11,252 nucleotides of DNA from Fibrobacter sp. UBA1313. GTDB taxonomy: Bacteria > Fibrobacterota > Fibrobacteria > Fibrobacterales > Fibrobacteraceae. The position numbers were made by a program, and so were the translations under genes. Numbering within the stretch: position 1 is the first letter of the stretch; every line of letters starts with the position of its first letter. Of this stretch, positions 1 to 5,641 are shown one piece after another. A model generated the notes under the pieces. That model saw only the letters and a list, made by a program, of their open reading frames with translations, made no database searches and had not been told where the DNA came from. The stretch covers positions 1 to 11,252 of the forward strand of contig DBTP01000217.1 of the NCBI GenBank assembly GCA_002307115.1. The letters run 5' to 3'.

Positions 1-1
1 C

Positions 2-883
2 GGACTTTTACTGATGGCCTGTGAAGATATTCGAAACGAAGAATACCCCAACGGGAAAGTTCGAATTTCAACGACCTATGTGCAAGATAAAAAACAGGGC
101 CTTGAAAAAGAGTTTTACGAAAACGGAAGTATCAAAGCGGAACGCACCTACTTGGCAGGCAAACTCACGGACACCACCCAAGAATATTTCGAAGATGGAA
201 AAATAAAATCAGTCATTCCTTATGAAGCGGGAGCGATTCAAGGCATTGTAACTCGCTACTATAAAAATGGACAAGTCGCCTCCATTGCTCTTTACGCACA
301 AGGGAAAATAATAGCGTTCCCCAAAGAATATGATTCCAATGGAAAGCCTTTGGCAAAAGGTCATTATGAAGACTCTCGTGATGGAAAATCTTACGAATGG
401 GTGCGTATCCATTCTCAGGTTTGGCTCGCTGAGAATATGAACTTTGCAGTGACCCCAGGCTCCCTTTGTGCCCAGTGTAATGTGTGGGGACGCCTTTATG
501 ATTTTAATGCGATTCAAAAAGCATGTCCCCTTGATTTTCATGTTCCCACAAAAGAAGATTGGAGCATTCTTCTGAAAGAAGCGGGAGAGGAACCGGCCAA
601 AAAGCTCAAAGCCAATTTTGGTTGGGATCCTATCGGAGCTACAGGAACCTATGGCAACGGCACCGACGACTTCGGATTTGCAGTCAGGGCGAGCGGGGGC
701 CATTTTAGAGAAGCAGAAGTCCCCATGAAAGAACGTCTTTTTAAAGATGCCGGGCAAAAAGCATTTCTGTGGACCGCCGAAGGCCAAGTACTTGTGTTTT
801 ATAATGAAAAATCCAAAGGCTTCTTTGAAAAATTCGATTCCAAACACGGTGCAAGCCTTCGTTGCGTTCTGAACCAAAACTAA
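2..883 (+). CDS. FISUMP-domain lipoprotein with YwqK/MORN-like repeats (5' end outside window)
   Basis: The reading frame is open from the first complete codon (position 2) and reads G-L-L-L-M-A-C-E-D. That is the end of a lipoprotein signal peptide with lipobox L-M-A-C, so the ATG at 14 is internal and the true start lies upstream of the window. After the lipidated Cys (codon at 20-22) come about five repeats of the YENG-type MORN/YwqK pattern (YPNGK, YENGS, FEDGK, YKNGQ, YDSNG) over roughly the first 120 residues. A FISUMP domain follows to the C-terminus, with the segments QVWLAENMNF, a CAQC pair, GRLYDFNAIQKACP and FHVPTKEDW, and a final Cys near the end. FISUMP proteins are numerous cell-envelope proteins in Fibrobacter and some Bacteroidetes, with no established biochemical role. 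An outer-membrane or surface location is inferred from the lipobox. The specific function is unknown. It is a separate transcription unit from purU. Confidence 0.85.
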   Translation, partial: GLLLMACEDIRNEEYPNGKVRISTTYVQDKKQGLEKEFYENGSIKAERTYLAGKLTDTTQEYFEDGKIKSVIPYEAGAIQGIVTRYYKNGQVASIALYAQGKIIAFPKEYDSNGKPLAKGHYEDSRDGKSYEWVRIHSQVWLAENMNFAVTPGSLCAQCNVWGRLYDFNAIQKACPLDFHVPTKEDWSILLKEAGEEPAKKLKANFGWDPIGATGTYGNGTDDFGFAVRASGGHFREAEVPMKERLFKDAGQKAFLWTAEGQVLVFYNEKSKGFFEKFDSKHGASLRCVLNQN

Positions 884-1001
884 GCTTCTTCACAAGCTCC
901 TAAAGAACCCCATTGCGAAGCGTTTGACTGTGAAAGGTGTGATCGTTCGTGCTCACCTTGGCAGGTATGGTCCAAATATCGCCATCGAGTGTTTCCTGTT
1001 T

Positions 1002-1034
1002 TCGCTCAAAAATCTGTCAAAAGCGAGTTTTTTT
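1002..1034 (+). terminator. Possible weak intrinsic terminator after the FISUMP lipoprotein gene
   Basis: A short stem, TCGCT at 1002-1006 with AGCGA at 1022-1026, encloses a long A-rich loop and is followed by G and a run of seven T (1028-1034). The stem is only five pairs and the loop is about 15 nt, so this is a weak terminator at best. Its position between a finished gene and a new promoter fits. Upstream, AAGGTG (934-939) and CACCTT (954-959) could form another small stem, but it has no T tract. Confidence 0.4.
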
Positions 1035-1095
1035 AGTAACCTGTTAAAGCCTTAAAACTCTAAGCGTTCCCTCAATCGATGGGCTCACTAAATAA

Positions 1096-1103
1096 TATAT
1101 TTG
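1096..1103 (+). promoter_or_regulatory. TAnnTTTG-like promoter element directly before purU
   Basis: TATATTTG lies five bases before the purU ATG (1108) and matches the Bacteroidetes -7 consensus TAnnTTTG exactly. In that promoter type transcription starts about five bases after the final G, which here falls on or next to the A of the ATG. No Shine-Dalgarno sequence precedes the ATG, as expected for a leaderless message. I see no convincing -33 TTTG at 19-21 nt spacing. An ordinary -10 reading (TAATAT, 1093-1098) is the alternative. Confidence 0.5.
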
Positions 1104-1107
1104 GCTC

Positions 1108-1953
1108 ATGGCTTTAAACACTTATATTCTTCAGATTCATTGCCCTGACCAAAAAGGGCTCATTGCCGGTACCACGCAAGTGCTCGCCAAAGCGGGTGCT
1201 AATATCATTGATATGACACAGCATACGGCAAAAGACATTGAGACCTTTTTTTTACGCGCCGTTTTTGAAATGGATTCCGCAAGTATCGGCGAAGCGAAAA
1301 GACATATTGAGACCATCGCCCCCCATTTACAGCTCACTTGGAAATTGTATGATTGTTCTGAAACGCCACGACTGGCCCTGTTTGTAAGCAAAACAGACCA
1401 CTGTTTGTACGATCTTCTTTTGAAACGTCGCGACGGGGATCTCCCTTGCGACTTTAGTTGCATTGTGAGCAACCATACCGAATTGGGCCCTGTGGGAGGA
1501 ACCTTCGGAGTTCCTTTCTATTATGTACCGAGTAATCAGGACAAAAACGTCCAAGAGAATCGTTTCCGTGAAATCATCGAAGAAACGAAAACAGATACCA
1601 TTATTCTCGCCCGTTACATGCAAATTCTCTCGCCCGCATTTACAGAAGAATTCAAGTACCACATCATTAATATTCATCATGGATTCTTACCCGCATTCAA
1701 AGGCGCAAAGCCCTACCATCAAGCATGGCATAAGGGCGTCAAGATTATTGGTGCTACCGCTCATTTTGCAACGGAAGATTTAGATCAAGGACCCATTATT
1801 TATCAAGATATTCAGCGGATTCCAGAAACCGCGAGCATCGACAATTTGGTACAACTCGGTAAAGACATTGAAAAACGAACTCTTTCTAACGCAGTCAAGC
1901 TTTGGTTAGAGCGTCGCGTCTTTGTTTACGCGGGAAGAACCTTTATTCTCTAA
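1108..1953 (+). CDS. purU: Formyltetrahydrofolate deformylase
   Basis: PurU hydrolyses 10-formyl-THF to THF and formate in the cytoplasm, balancing the one-carbon pool and supplying formate. The 281-aa product has the full family layout. An N-terminal ACT domain (about residues 5-80, starting YILQIHCPDQKGLIA) is followed by a linker and a formyltransferase-fold domain (about 87-281). The catalytic triad of the fold is present: Asn188 and His190 in INIHHGFLPAF, and Asp226 in ATEDLDQGPII. The C-terminus RRVFVYAGRTFIL is typical of PurU. The residue after the second His is Gly, where E. coli PurU has Ser (HHSFLPAF). The ATG at 1108 has no Shine-Dalgarno sequence but sits right after a TAnnTTTG-like box. 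It heads a run of six co-directional genes, and the next starts 8 nt downstream. Confidence 0.95.
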   Translation: MALNTYILQIHCPDQKGLIAGTTQVLAKAGANIIDMTQHTAKDIETFFLRAVFEMDSASIGEAKRHIETIAPHLQLTWKLYDCSETPRLALFVSKTDHCLYDLLLKRRDGDLPCDFSCIVSNHTELGPVGGTFGVPFYYVPSNQDKNVQENRFREIIEETKTDTIILARYMQILSPAFTEEFKYHIINIHHGFLPAFKGAKPYHQAWHKGVKIIGATAHFATEDLDQGPIIYQDIQRIPETASIDNLVQLGKDIEKRTLSNAVKLWLERRVFVYAGRTFIL

Positions 1954-1961
1954 GAGGTAAT

Positions 1962-2393
1962 ATGGAAGACATCAACAACACTCCTCAGCAGCCCTCCCTA
2001 GAACCCCATAATGAAATTGTGTCTGAAGCAGCCGCCACGACTCAGCCAATGATTATCGTGGAAACGGAGAGAGGTTTCGCCCACTATGCAGGCATCGGCT
2101 TCTTAACGGTTCTTGCGGTTCTTACCTTCTTTGTGCCTGGCATTTCCGTGGTCTACCTTGTGAGCCAACTCGTAGATATTAACGCCCCTGCGGCTTGGAT
2201 ATTTTCCGCCATTTTTAGCCTTATCCTGTGGATTGGTTTCAAGCTTAAAATTCAAGGCATAGTGAAAGCTACAGCAATTTACCTTGCCTTTTGTTCTGTC
2301 ATCTTGTGTATCCTTTTTATCATTTATTTTATGACAGATACAGGAAACATTTTCGGGAATATTTCGGATATGCTCTTTGGAAAATCTGTATAG
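1962..2393 (+). CDS. Hypothetical small membrane protein with three predicted helices
   Basis: I do not recognise a family. The product is 143 aa. Residues 1-40 are polar and low in complexity, probably cytoplasmic. Three hydrophobic segments follow at about 45-70 (containing FFVPGISVVYLV), 76-94 (AWIFSAIFSLILWIG) and 103-124 (TAIYLAFCSVILCILFIIYFM), then a short polar tail. The start at 1962 is chosen over an upstream in-frame ATG at 1902 because an AAGAGG ribosome site, overlapping the purU stop codon, lies five bases before it. The 1902 start would overlap purU by 52 nt and add a basic segment unlike the rest. It lies 8 nt after purU and 16 nt before pyrE, so it is surely co-transcribed, but nothing in the sequence links it to nucleotide metabolism. 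Confidence 0.75.
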   Translation: MEDINNTPQQPSLEPHNEIVSEAAATTQPMIIVETERGFAHYAGIGFLTVLAVLTFFVPGISVVYLVSQLVDINAPAAWIFSAIFSLILWIGFKLKIQGIVKATAIYLAFCSVILCILFIIYFMTDTGNIFGNISDMLFGKSV

Positions 2394-2409
2394 CCTCTAG
2401 CGAGAACTT

Positions 2410-3087
2410 ATGACCAATACTGATTCCTTCGTTCAATTTTTGGTAGAGACCGGCGCCCTTAAATTCGGAAGTTTTGTGACCAAGAGCGGCCGTCACACGC
2501 CTTATTTTATTAATACTGGTGAATTTCGCACGGGCAAAGCTCTGGCACGCCTCGCGGACTTTTATGCCGCAGCCTACATACAGCATTTTGCAGGCATTGC
2601 CACCAATCTTTTTGGACCCGCTTACAAGGGCATTCCTCTTTGCGCGGCCACTGCCATGAACCTTGCCGAAAAGCACAACCTCGATCTCAGTTTTACCTAT
2701 AATCGCAAAGAAGCGAAAGATCATGGCGAAGGTGGCACCTTAGTGGGCGACACCTACAAAGTACCCACAAAAATCGTTATCATCGAAGACGTGATTACAG
2801 CGGGCACCTCTGTCAACGAAACCATGCAGACACTTCAAAAAATTGAAAACGCCCATGTACAAGGTCTTCTTATCTCGGTAGACCGCAGGGAACGTCTCGA
2901 AAATGGCAAATCCGCCTTACAGACTGTACAAGAGGAATATGGTATTGAAGCGCACGCAATCATCAATATCAACGACATTATCTCTTTCCTAGAAAATGAA
3001 GACAATCGGAAGCGCATCAACGCTCCCGAAGGAATTCTTGACCAAGTTTATGCCTACCGCAAAGAATGGGGTGTTTCATGTTCTTAA
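2410..3087 (+). CDS. pyrE: Orotate phosphoribosyltransferase
   Basis: PyrE transfers the phosphoribosyl group of PRPP to orotate, giving OMP in de novo pyrimidine synthesis. The 225-aa protein is full length for the enterobacterial-type enzyme. Substrate-loop residues FGPAYKGIPL are at 68-77. The mobile catalytic loop RKEAKDHGEGG is at 99-109, with Arg99, Lys100, Lys103 and His105 at the same numbers as in the Salmonella enzyme. The PRPP-binding motif IVIIEDVITAGTS is at 122-134. The start ATG lies 16 nt after the membrane-protein gene and has only a weak GA-rich ribosome site. The 3' end overlaps dcd by 10 nt, which suggests coupled translation of two pyrimidine-metabolism enzymes. Confidence 0.96.
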   Translation: MTNTDSFVQFLVETGALKFGSFVTKSGRHTPYFINTGEFRTGKALARLADFYAAAYIQHFAGIATNLFGPAYKGIPLCAATAMNLAEKHNLDLSFTYNRKEAKDHGEGGTLVGDTYKVPTKIVIIEDVITAGTSVNETMQTLQKIENAHVQGLLISVDRRERLENGKSALQTVQEEYGIEAHAIININDIISFLENEDNRKRINAPEGILDQVYAYRKEWGVSCS

Positions 3088-3644
3088 CAAGACAAGCGAT
3101 TATCCAAGCGGTGACCGATGGTGACGTCGTCATTAAGCCTTTTCATCCAGAAAATCTTTCTCCGAATAGTATCGATGTCACTTTAAATGAGAATTTACTC
3201 CTTTACACGTTGGAAGGTGGCTGCCTTGACATGAAACGTGATAATCCCACTACTAAAATTGTCATTCCGCCCGAAGGACTGGTTTTGCAGCCGGGAACTC
3301 TTTATATTGGAATGACGAACGAATCCGCGATCAGTCATCGGTATATCCCGATGTTTGAAGGGAGGAGTTCTATTGGTCGTTTGGGCATTAATACCCACAT
3401 TACTGCTGGGTTCGGTGACGTGGGTTGGGGGTTTGAAAAGAGTGAAAGTGGAGAAGTTATCTGCCATTACCCCACGTGGACGCTCGAAATAGCGGTGGTG
3501 CACCCGGTAAGAGTGTATGCGGGTGTTCGCATCGGGCAAGTTTATTTTGTAGAACCCAAGGGAGAAGTGGAATGGTACAAAGGCAAATACAGCAAGCAGC
3601 GGACTCCGCAAGCAAGCTGCGCTTACAAGGACTTTGCAAAGTAG
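3078..3644 (+). CDS. dcd: dCTP deaminase (Dcd/dUTPase superfamily)
   Basis: Dcd deaminates dCTP to dUTP, the main route to dUMP and hence dTMP in many bacteria. The 188-aa protein shows the superfamily motif GRSSIGRLG (95-103), then HITAGFGDVGWGF (107-119) and TWTLE with the predicted catalytic Glu137. The nucleotide-covering tail GKYSKQRTPQAS is at 169-180. Whether it is monofunctional or also has dUTPase activity cannot be read reliably here. About ten extra residues (around 119-131, EKSESGEVICHY) sit between the GFGDVG motif and the catalytic strand compared with Bacteroidetes-type Dcd as I recall it. The start at 3078 (MFLTRQ) is preferred to an in-frame ATG at 3066, because family members begin near here and a GGGGTG ribosome site precedes it. 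It overlaps the pyrE end by 10 nt. Confidence 0.92.
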   Translation: MFLTRQAIIQAVTDGDVVIKPFHPENLSPNSIDVTLNENLLLYTLEGGCLDMKRDNPTTKIVIPPEGLVLQPGTLYIGMTNESAISHRYIPMFEGRSSIGRLGINTHITAGFGDVGWGFEKSESGEVICHYPTWTLEIAVVHPVRVYAGVRIGQVYFVEPKGEVEWYKGKYSKQRTPQASCAYKDFAK

Positions 3645-4324
3645 GCCTAGCCATCTTTGCGTTGTTCATTGTTGCCTGCGCTACCACCTATCAGTGGAGT
3701 GCTTCCCATCCTTATTACTCCAAAGCCCCTCAGACATCGGACTCTATTGCGCTCATCGGTATCGATGAGGCCTTCGTGCTGACTCGCGACAAGTGGTTTG
3801 CAAATCATCTCAATATTTCTAGAGACAGCATTTATCACATCGCAGGACAAATAATGGAGTCCTCAGTCACAAAGTCACTCCAAGTATTTTACAAAAATTT
3901 GTCCCTCTTTCCTGATTCCCTATATTTGACATTCCCAGAAGAAACGCAAAAATTAGATGAGCGCGTTTTTCTTCGAGGTCGATTTCCGAATCAAGGAATT
4001 CCTGTAAAAAAAGCGGACGGAACAACCCCCACCTACTTATTACTCTTCCATGAATTTACAGTAGGATTGGATCTCCATCGTGAATCCTTTTTCGACTACG
4101 CTTTGATTAACCAAGAAGTCTCTGACAAAAAGACTTCCGAAAATCTCACCATTATTGTTTCTTATACCTTGTGGGATAACATTAAACAGCGACCTCTATT
4201 TTCTTCCATCATCGAGCAAAATCAGCCGATCAAGGGAGAGATAACTCTGGATAATCTCGTCAATATTTCACAAGCGACAGCACAAGCACTCCTTGTTGAT
4301 ATTCAAAGGGGGGTCGGCAAATGA
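3572..4324 (+). CDS. Hypothetical lipoprotein, overlapping the dcd end
   Basis: I recognise no family. The 250-aa product has an unusually long basic n-region (residues 1-23), a hydrophobic core VGLAIFALFIVA (24-35) and a lipobox I-V-A-C with Cys36, so it is predicted to be lipidated; Ala at +2 fits outer-membrane retention. The rest is a soluble mixed alpha/beta-looking domain with segments such as SDSIALIGIDEAF, YLLLFHEFTVGLDL and NLTIIVSYTLWD. The start at 3572 is preceded by AAGGGAG at seven bases. It gives a 73-nt overlap with dcd in another frame. The frame is open further upstream to 3476, and a later non-ATG start (CTG at 3617) would give a shorter signal peptide and less overlap. The stop overlaps the next ATG (ATGA), so the two envelope genes are probably translationally coupled. 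Confidence 0.78.
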   Translation: MVQRQIQQAADSASKLRLQGLCKVGLAIFALFIVACATTYQWSASHPYYSKAPQTSDSIALIGIDEAFVLTRDKWFANHLNISRDSIYHIAGQIMESSVTKSLQVFYKNLSLFPDSLYLTFPEETQKLDERVFLRGRFPNQGIPVKKADGTTPTYLLLFHEFTVGLDLHRESFFDYALINQEVSDKKTSENLTIIVSYTLWDNIKQRPLFSSIIEQNQPIKGEITLDNLVNISQATAQALLVDIQRGVGK

Positions 4325-5604
4325 AAAGTCTTTTTCTAAAGGGTTCCCTAAAATGTCTGTTCCTTTTTTTTGTGGTATTTATTCCCGCTTCTGCAAGTGA
4401 TGTTTTTTTCAAAAATCCTTACATAATTTGGAAGGATGCAGAAGTCCTTATATGGACTCCTGATTCTATCCCTGCGGTAAAAGCCACCGAATTTGCGCTT
4501 TCGCTGAAAAGAAACAACAGCGGTATCGGTGAACCGACAGCTCGTCTCGCAGGTGATTGGCAAAGAGATTCTGTCGCATTTCTCTATTCCGCATGGCTTA
4601 AAGAAAATATTGATGAAAAAGTACACGCGGAAAATTTGCGTGCACGCGCTCCAGAGATGGTCAAACGCCTCACAGAAAGTGGCGATATCATGATTCTCTT
4701 CGTCACGAGAAAAGGCGATCAACTTTATTCTGTTCTTTTTGAAGGTGAGTCTGCGGAGCCCAAAGCGGCGGGGAGTATTCCCTACACCGCTGATTCTATC
4801 GCCATGGGAGATGCACTCGCAGAGATGTTTTTTGGTGGACACGCAGAACGCCGTCTTACCGCTGAAGAAAGGAAAAAGGCGGACTCTCGCCCCAACGCTT
4901 ATTATGAAGAAATTGCAAAGTTCCACGGATGGGTCGGCGTTGGCGCAGGATTCACACAAGCAAAAGTTCCTTTCACTCCCGATAGTTGGTACAACAGAAA
5001 ACTTCGAAGCCGAGTCAAAAGCTACCGCAATACCCAAGACTCCCTGAGTATTTGGAATTTTTTAGATGATAAATCGCCTCTATTTTCCGTTTATGCGGGC
5101 GGCACCTGGTATGGATTCATCGGGGCAGAACTATTCCTCCGCTACTCCCAGCACGATGCAAAACTGGACGAAAGCGATACCGTTTATAAAGAACTCGATC
5201 ATTGGACATACAATCGTTACGAAATTGGTCTGAATATTCACCTGTCCACCACATACCACACGACCTCCTTCCTCGATATTATACCCTATACATTCTTAGG
5301 ATTTAATTACAGCTTTTTTTCTGAAGACATTGGACTCAAAGACGGTGTGAAAGAAGCCTCCAATGCATACAATACGCGCATCAAATTTGAAAGTTTCTAT
5401 AAAGGCGCACTCTTTGGTGTCGGTTCCCATTTCGTTTTTTATGACCACTATGGAGTGGATTTACGCGCAGGAATTGCGAGTCGCGGCAGATCTCTCGACC
5501 GAGAGCCCTCGCCAGATGGAGTCGCAGAACCCACAGTTATCGGGGGTTCTACCATAGATTGTTTCATTAGCCTAGGCCTAGAATACCACTGGTCCCTCAA
5601 ATAG
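4321..5604 (+). CDS. Secreted protein with probable C-terminal outer-membrane beta-barrel
   Basis: I recognise no named family. The 427-aa product begins with a clear Sec signal peptide (MKSLFLKGSLK, then a hydrophobic stretch), with probable cleavage after the ASA at 23-25. Residues about 27-195 form a soluble domain containing the strand-like DIMILFVTRK and LYSVLFEGE. From about 200 onward there are alternating hydrophobic/polar, aromatic-rich strands separated by polar loops (GWVGVGAGFTQ, LFSVYAGGTWYGFIGAELFLRYS, YEIGLNIHLSTT, IIPYTFLGFNYSFF, GALFGVGSHFVFY, GVDLRAGIAS), ending ISLGLEYHW plus SLK. That pattern fits an outer-membrane beta-barrel of roughly 8-12 strands. The terminal aromatic is three residues from the end rather than last. 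The start overlaps the lipoprotein stop by ATGA, so the two products may be partners in the envelope. It is the last gene of the purU run. Confidence 0.8.
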   Translation: MKSLFLKGSLKCLFLFFVVFIPASASDVFFKNPYIIWKDAEVLIWTPDSIPAVKATEFALSLKRNNSGIGEPTARLAGDWQRDSVAFLYSAWLKENIDEKVHAENLRARAPEMVKRLTESGDIMILFVTRKGDQLYSVLFEGESAEPKAAGSIPYTADSIAMGDALAEMFFGGHAERRLTAEERKKADSRPNAYYEEIAKFHGWVGVGAGFTQAKVPFTPDSWYNRKLRSRVKSYRNTQDSLSIWNFLDDKSPLFSVYAGGTWYGFIGAELFLRYSQHDAKLDESDTVYKELDHWTYNRYEIGLNIHLSTTYHTTSFLDIIPYTFLGFNYSFFSEDIGLKDGVKEASNAYNTRIKFESFYKGALFGVGSHFVFYDHYGVDLRAGIASRGRSLDREPSPDGVAEPTVIGGSTIDCFISLGLEYHWSLK

Positions 5605-5627
5605 ATTCCTTTGAAGGCTGGTATTTT
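5582..5627 (+). terminator. Possible terminator hairpin spanning the barrel-gene stop codon
   Basis: An imperfect nested inverted repeat surrounds the stop codon: AATACCA (5582-5588) with TGGTATT (5619-5625), and inside it TCAAA (5597-5601) with TTTGA (5610-5614), flanked by two more G-C pairs. The loop of eight bases contains the TAG stop. A short T run (5624-5627) follows. The internal loop is asymmetric and the T run is short, so termination would be partial. It runs directly into the helicase promoter box. Confidence 0.35.
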
Positions 5628-5628
5628 C

Positions 5629-5636
5629 TACCTTTG
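5629..5636 (+). promoter_or_regulatory. TAnnTTTG-like promoter element directly before the DEAD-box gene
   Basis: TACCTTTG matches TAnnTTTG exactly and ends five bases before the ATG at 5642, the same relation as at purU. An upstream TTTG (5610-5613) is present but only 15 nt away, shorter than the 19-21 nt of Bacteroidetes promoters. Predicted transcription starts at about 5641-5642, giving a leaderless mRNA. No Shine-Dalgarno sequence is visible. Confidence 0.5.
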
Positions 5637-5641
5637 TGCCC

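Noticed and set aside
1902..1961. Earlier start for the 143-aa membrane protein inside purU
   Set aside because: The added 20 residues are a frame-shifted reading of the conserved PurU C-terminus, and a good AAGAGG site precedes 1962.
3066..3077. Earlier ATG start for dcd
   Set aside because: It adds M-G-C-F before the usual family N-terminus and would lengthen the overlap with pyrE. The ATG at 3078 has a G-rich ribosome site.
4348..5037. A 229-codon minus-strand frame opposite the barrel gene
   Set aside because: The plus strand has a convincing signal peptide, ATGA coupling and operon position. The antisense product is Cys/Phe/Arg-rich without family resemblance.
5572..5581. Perfect palindrome CTAGGCCTAG
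   Set aside because: It lies in the coding end of the barrel gene and is explained by codons there. There is no second copy or symmetry that suggests an operator.
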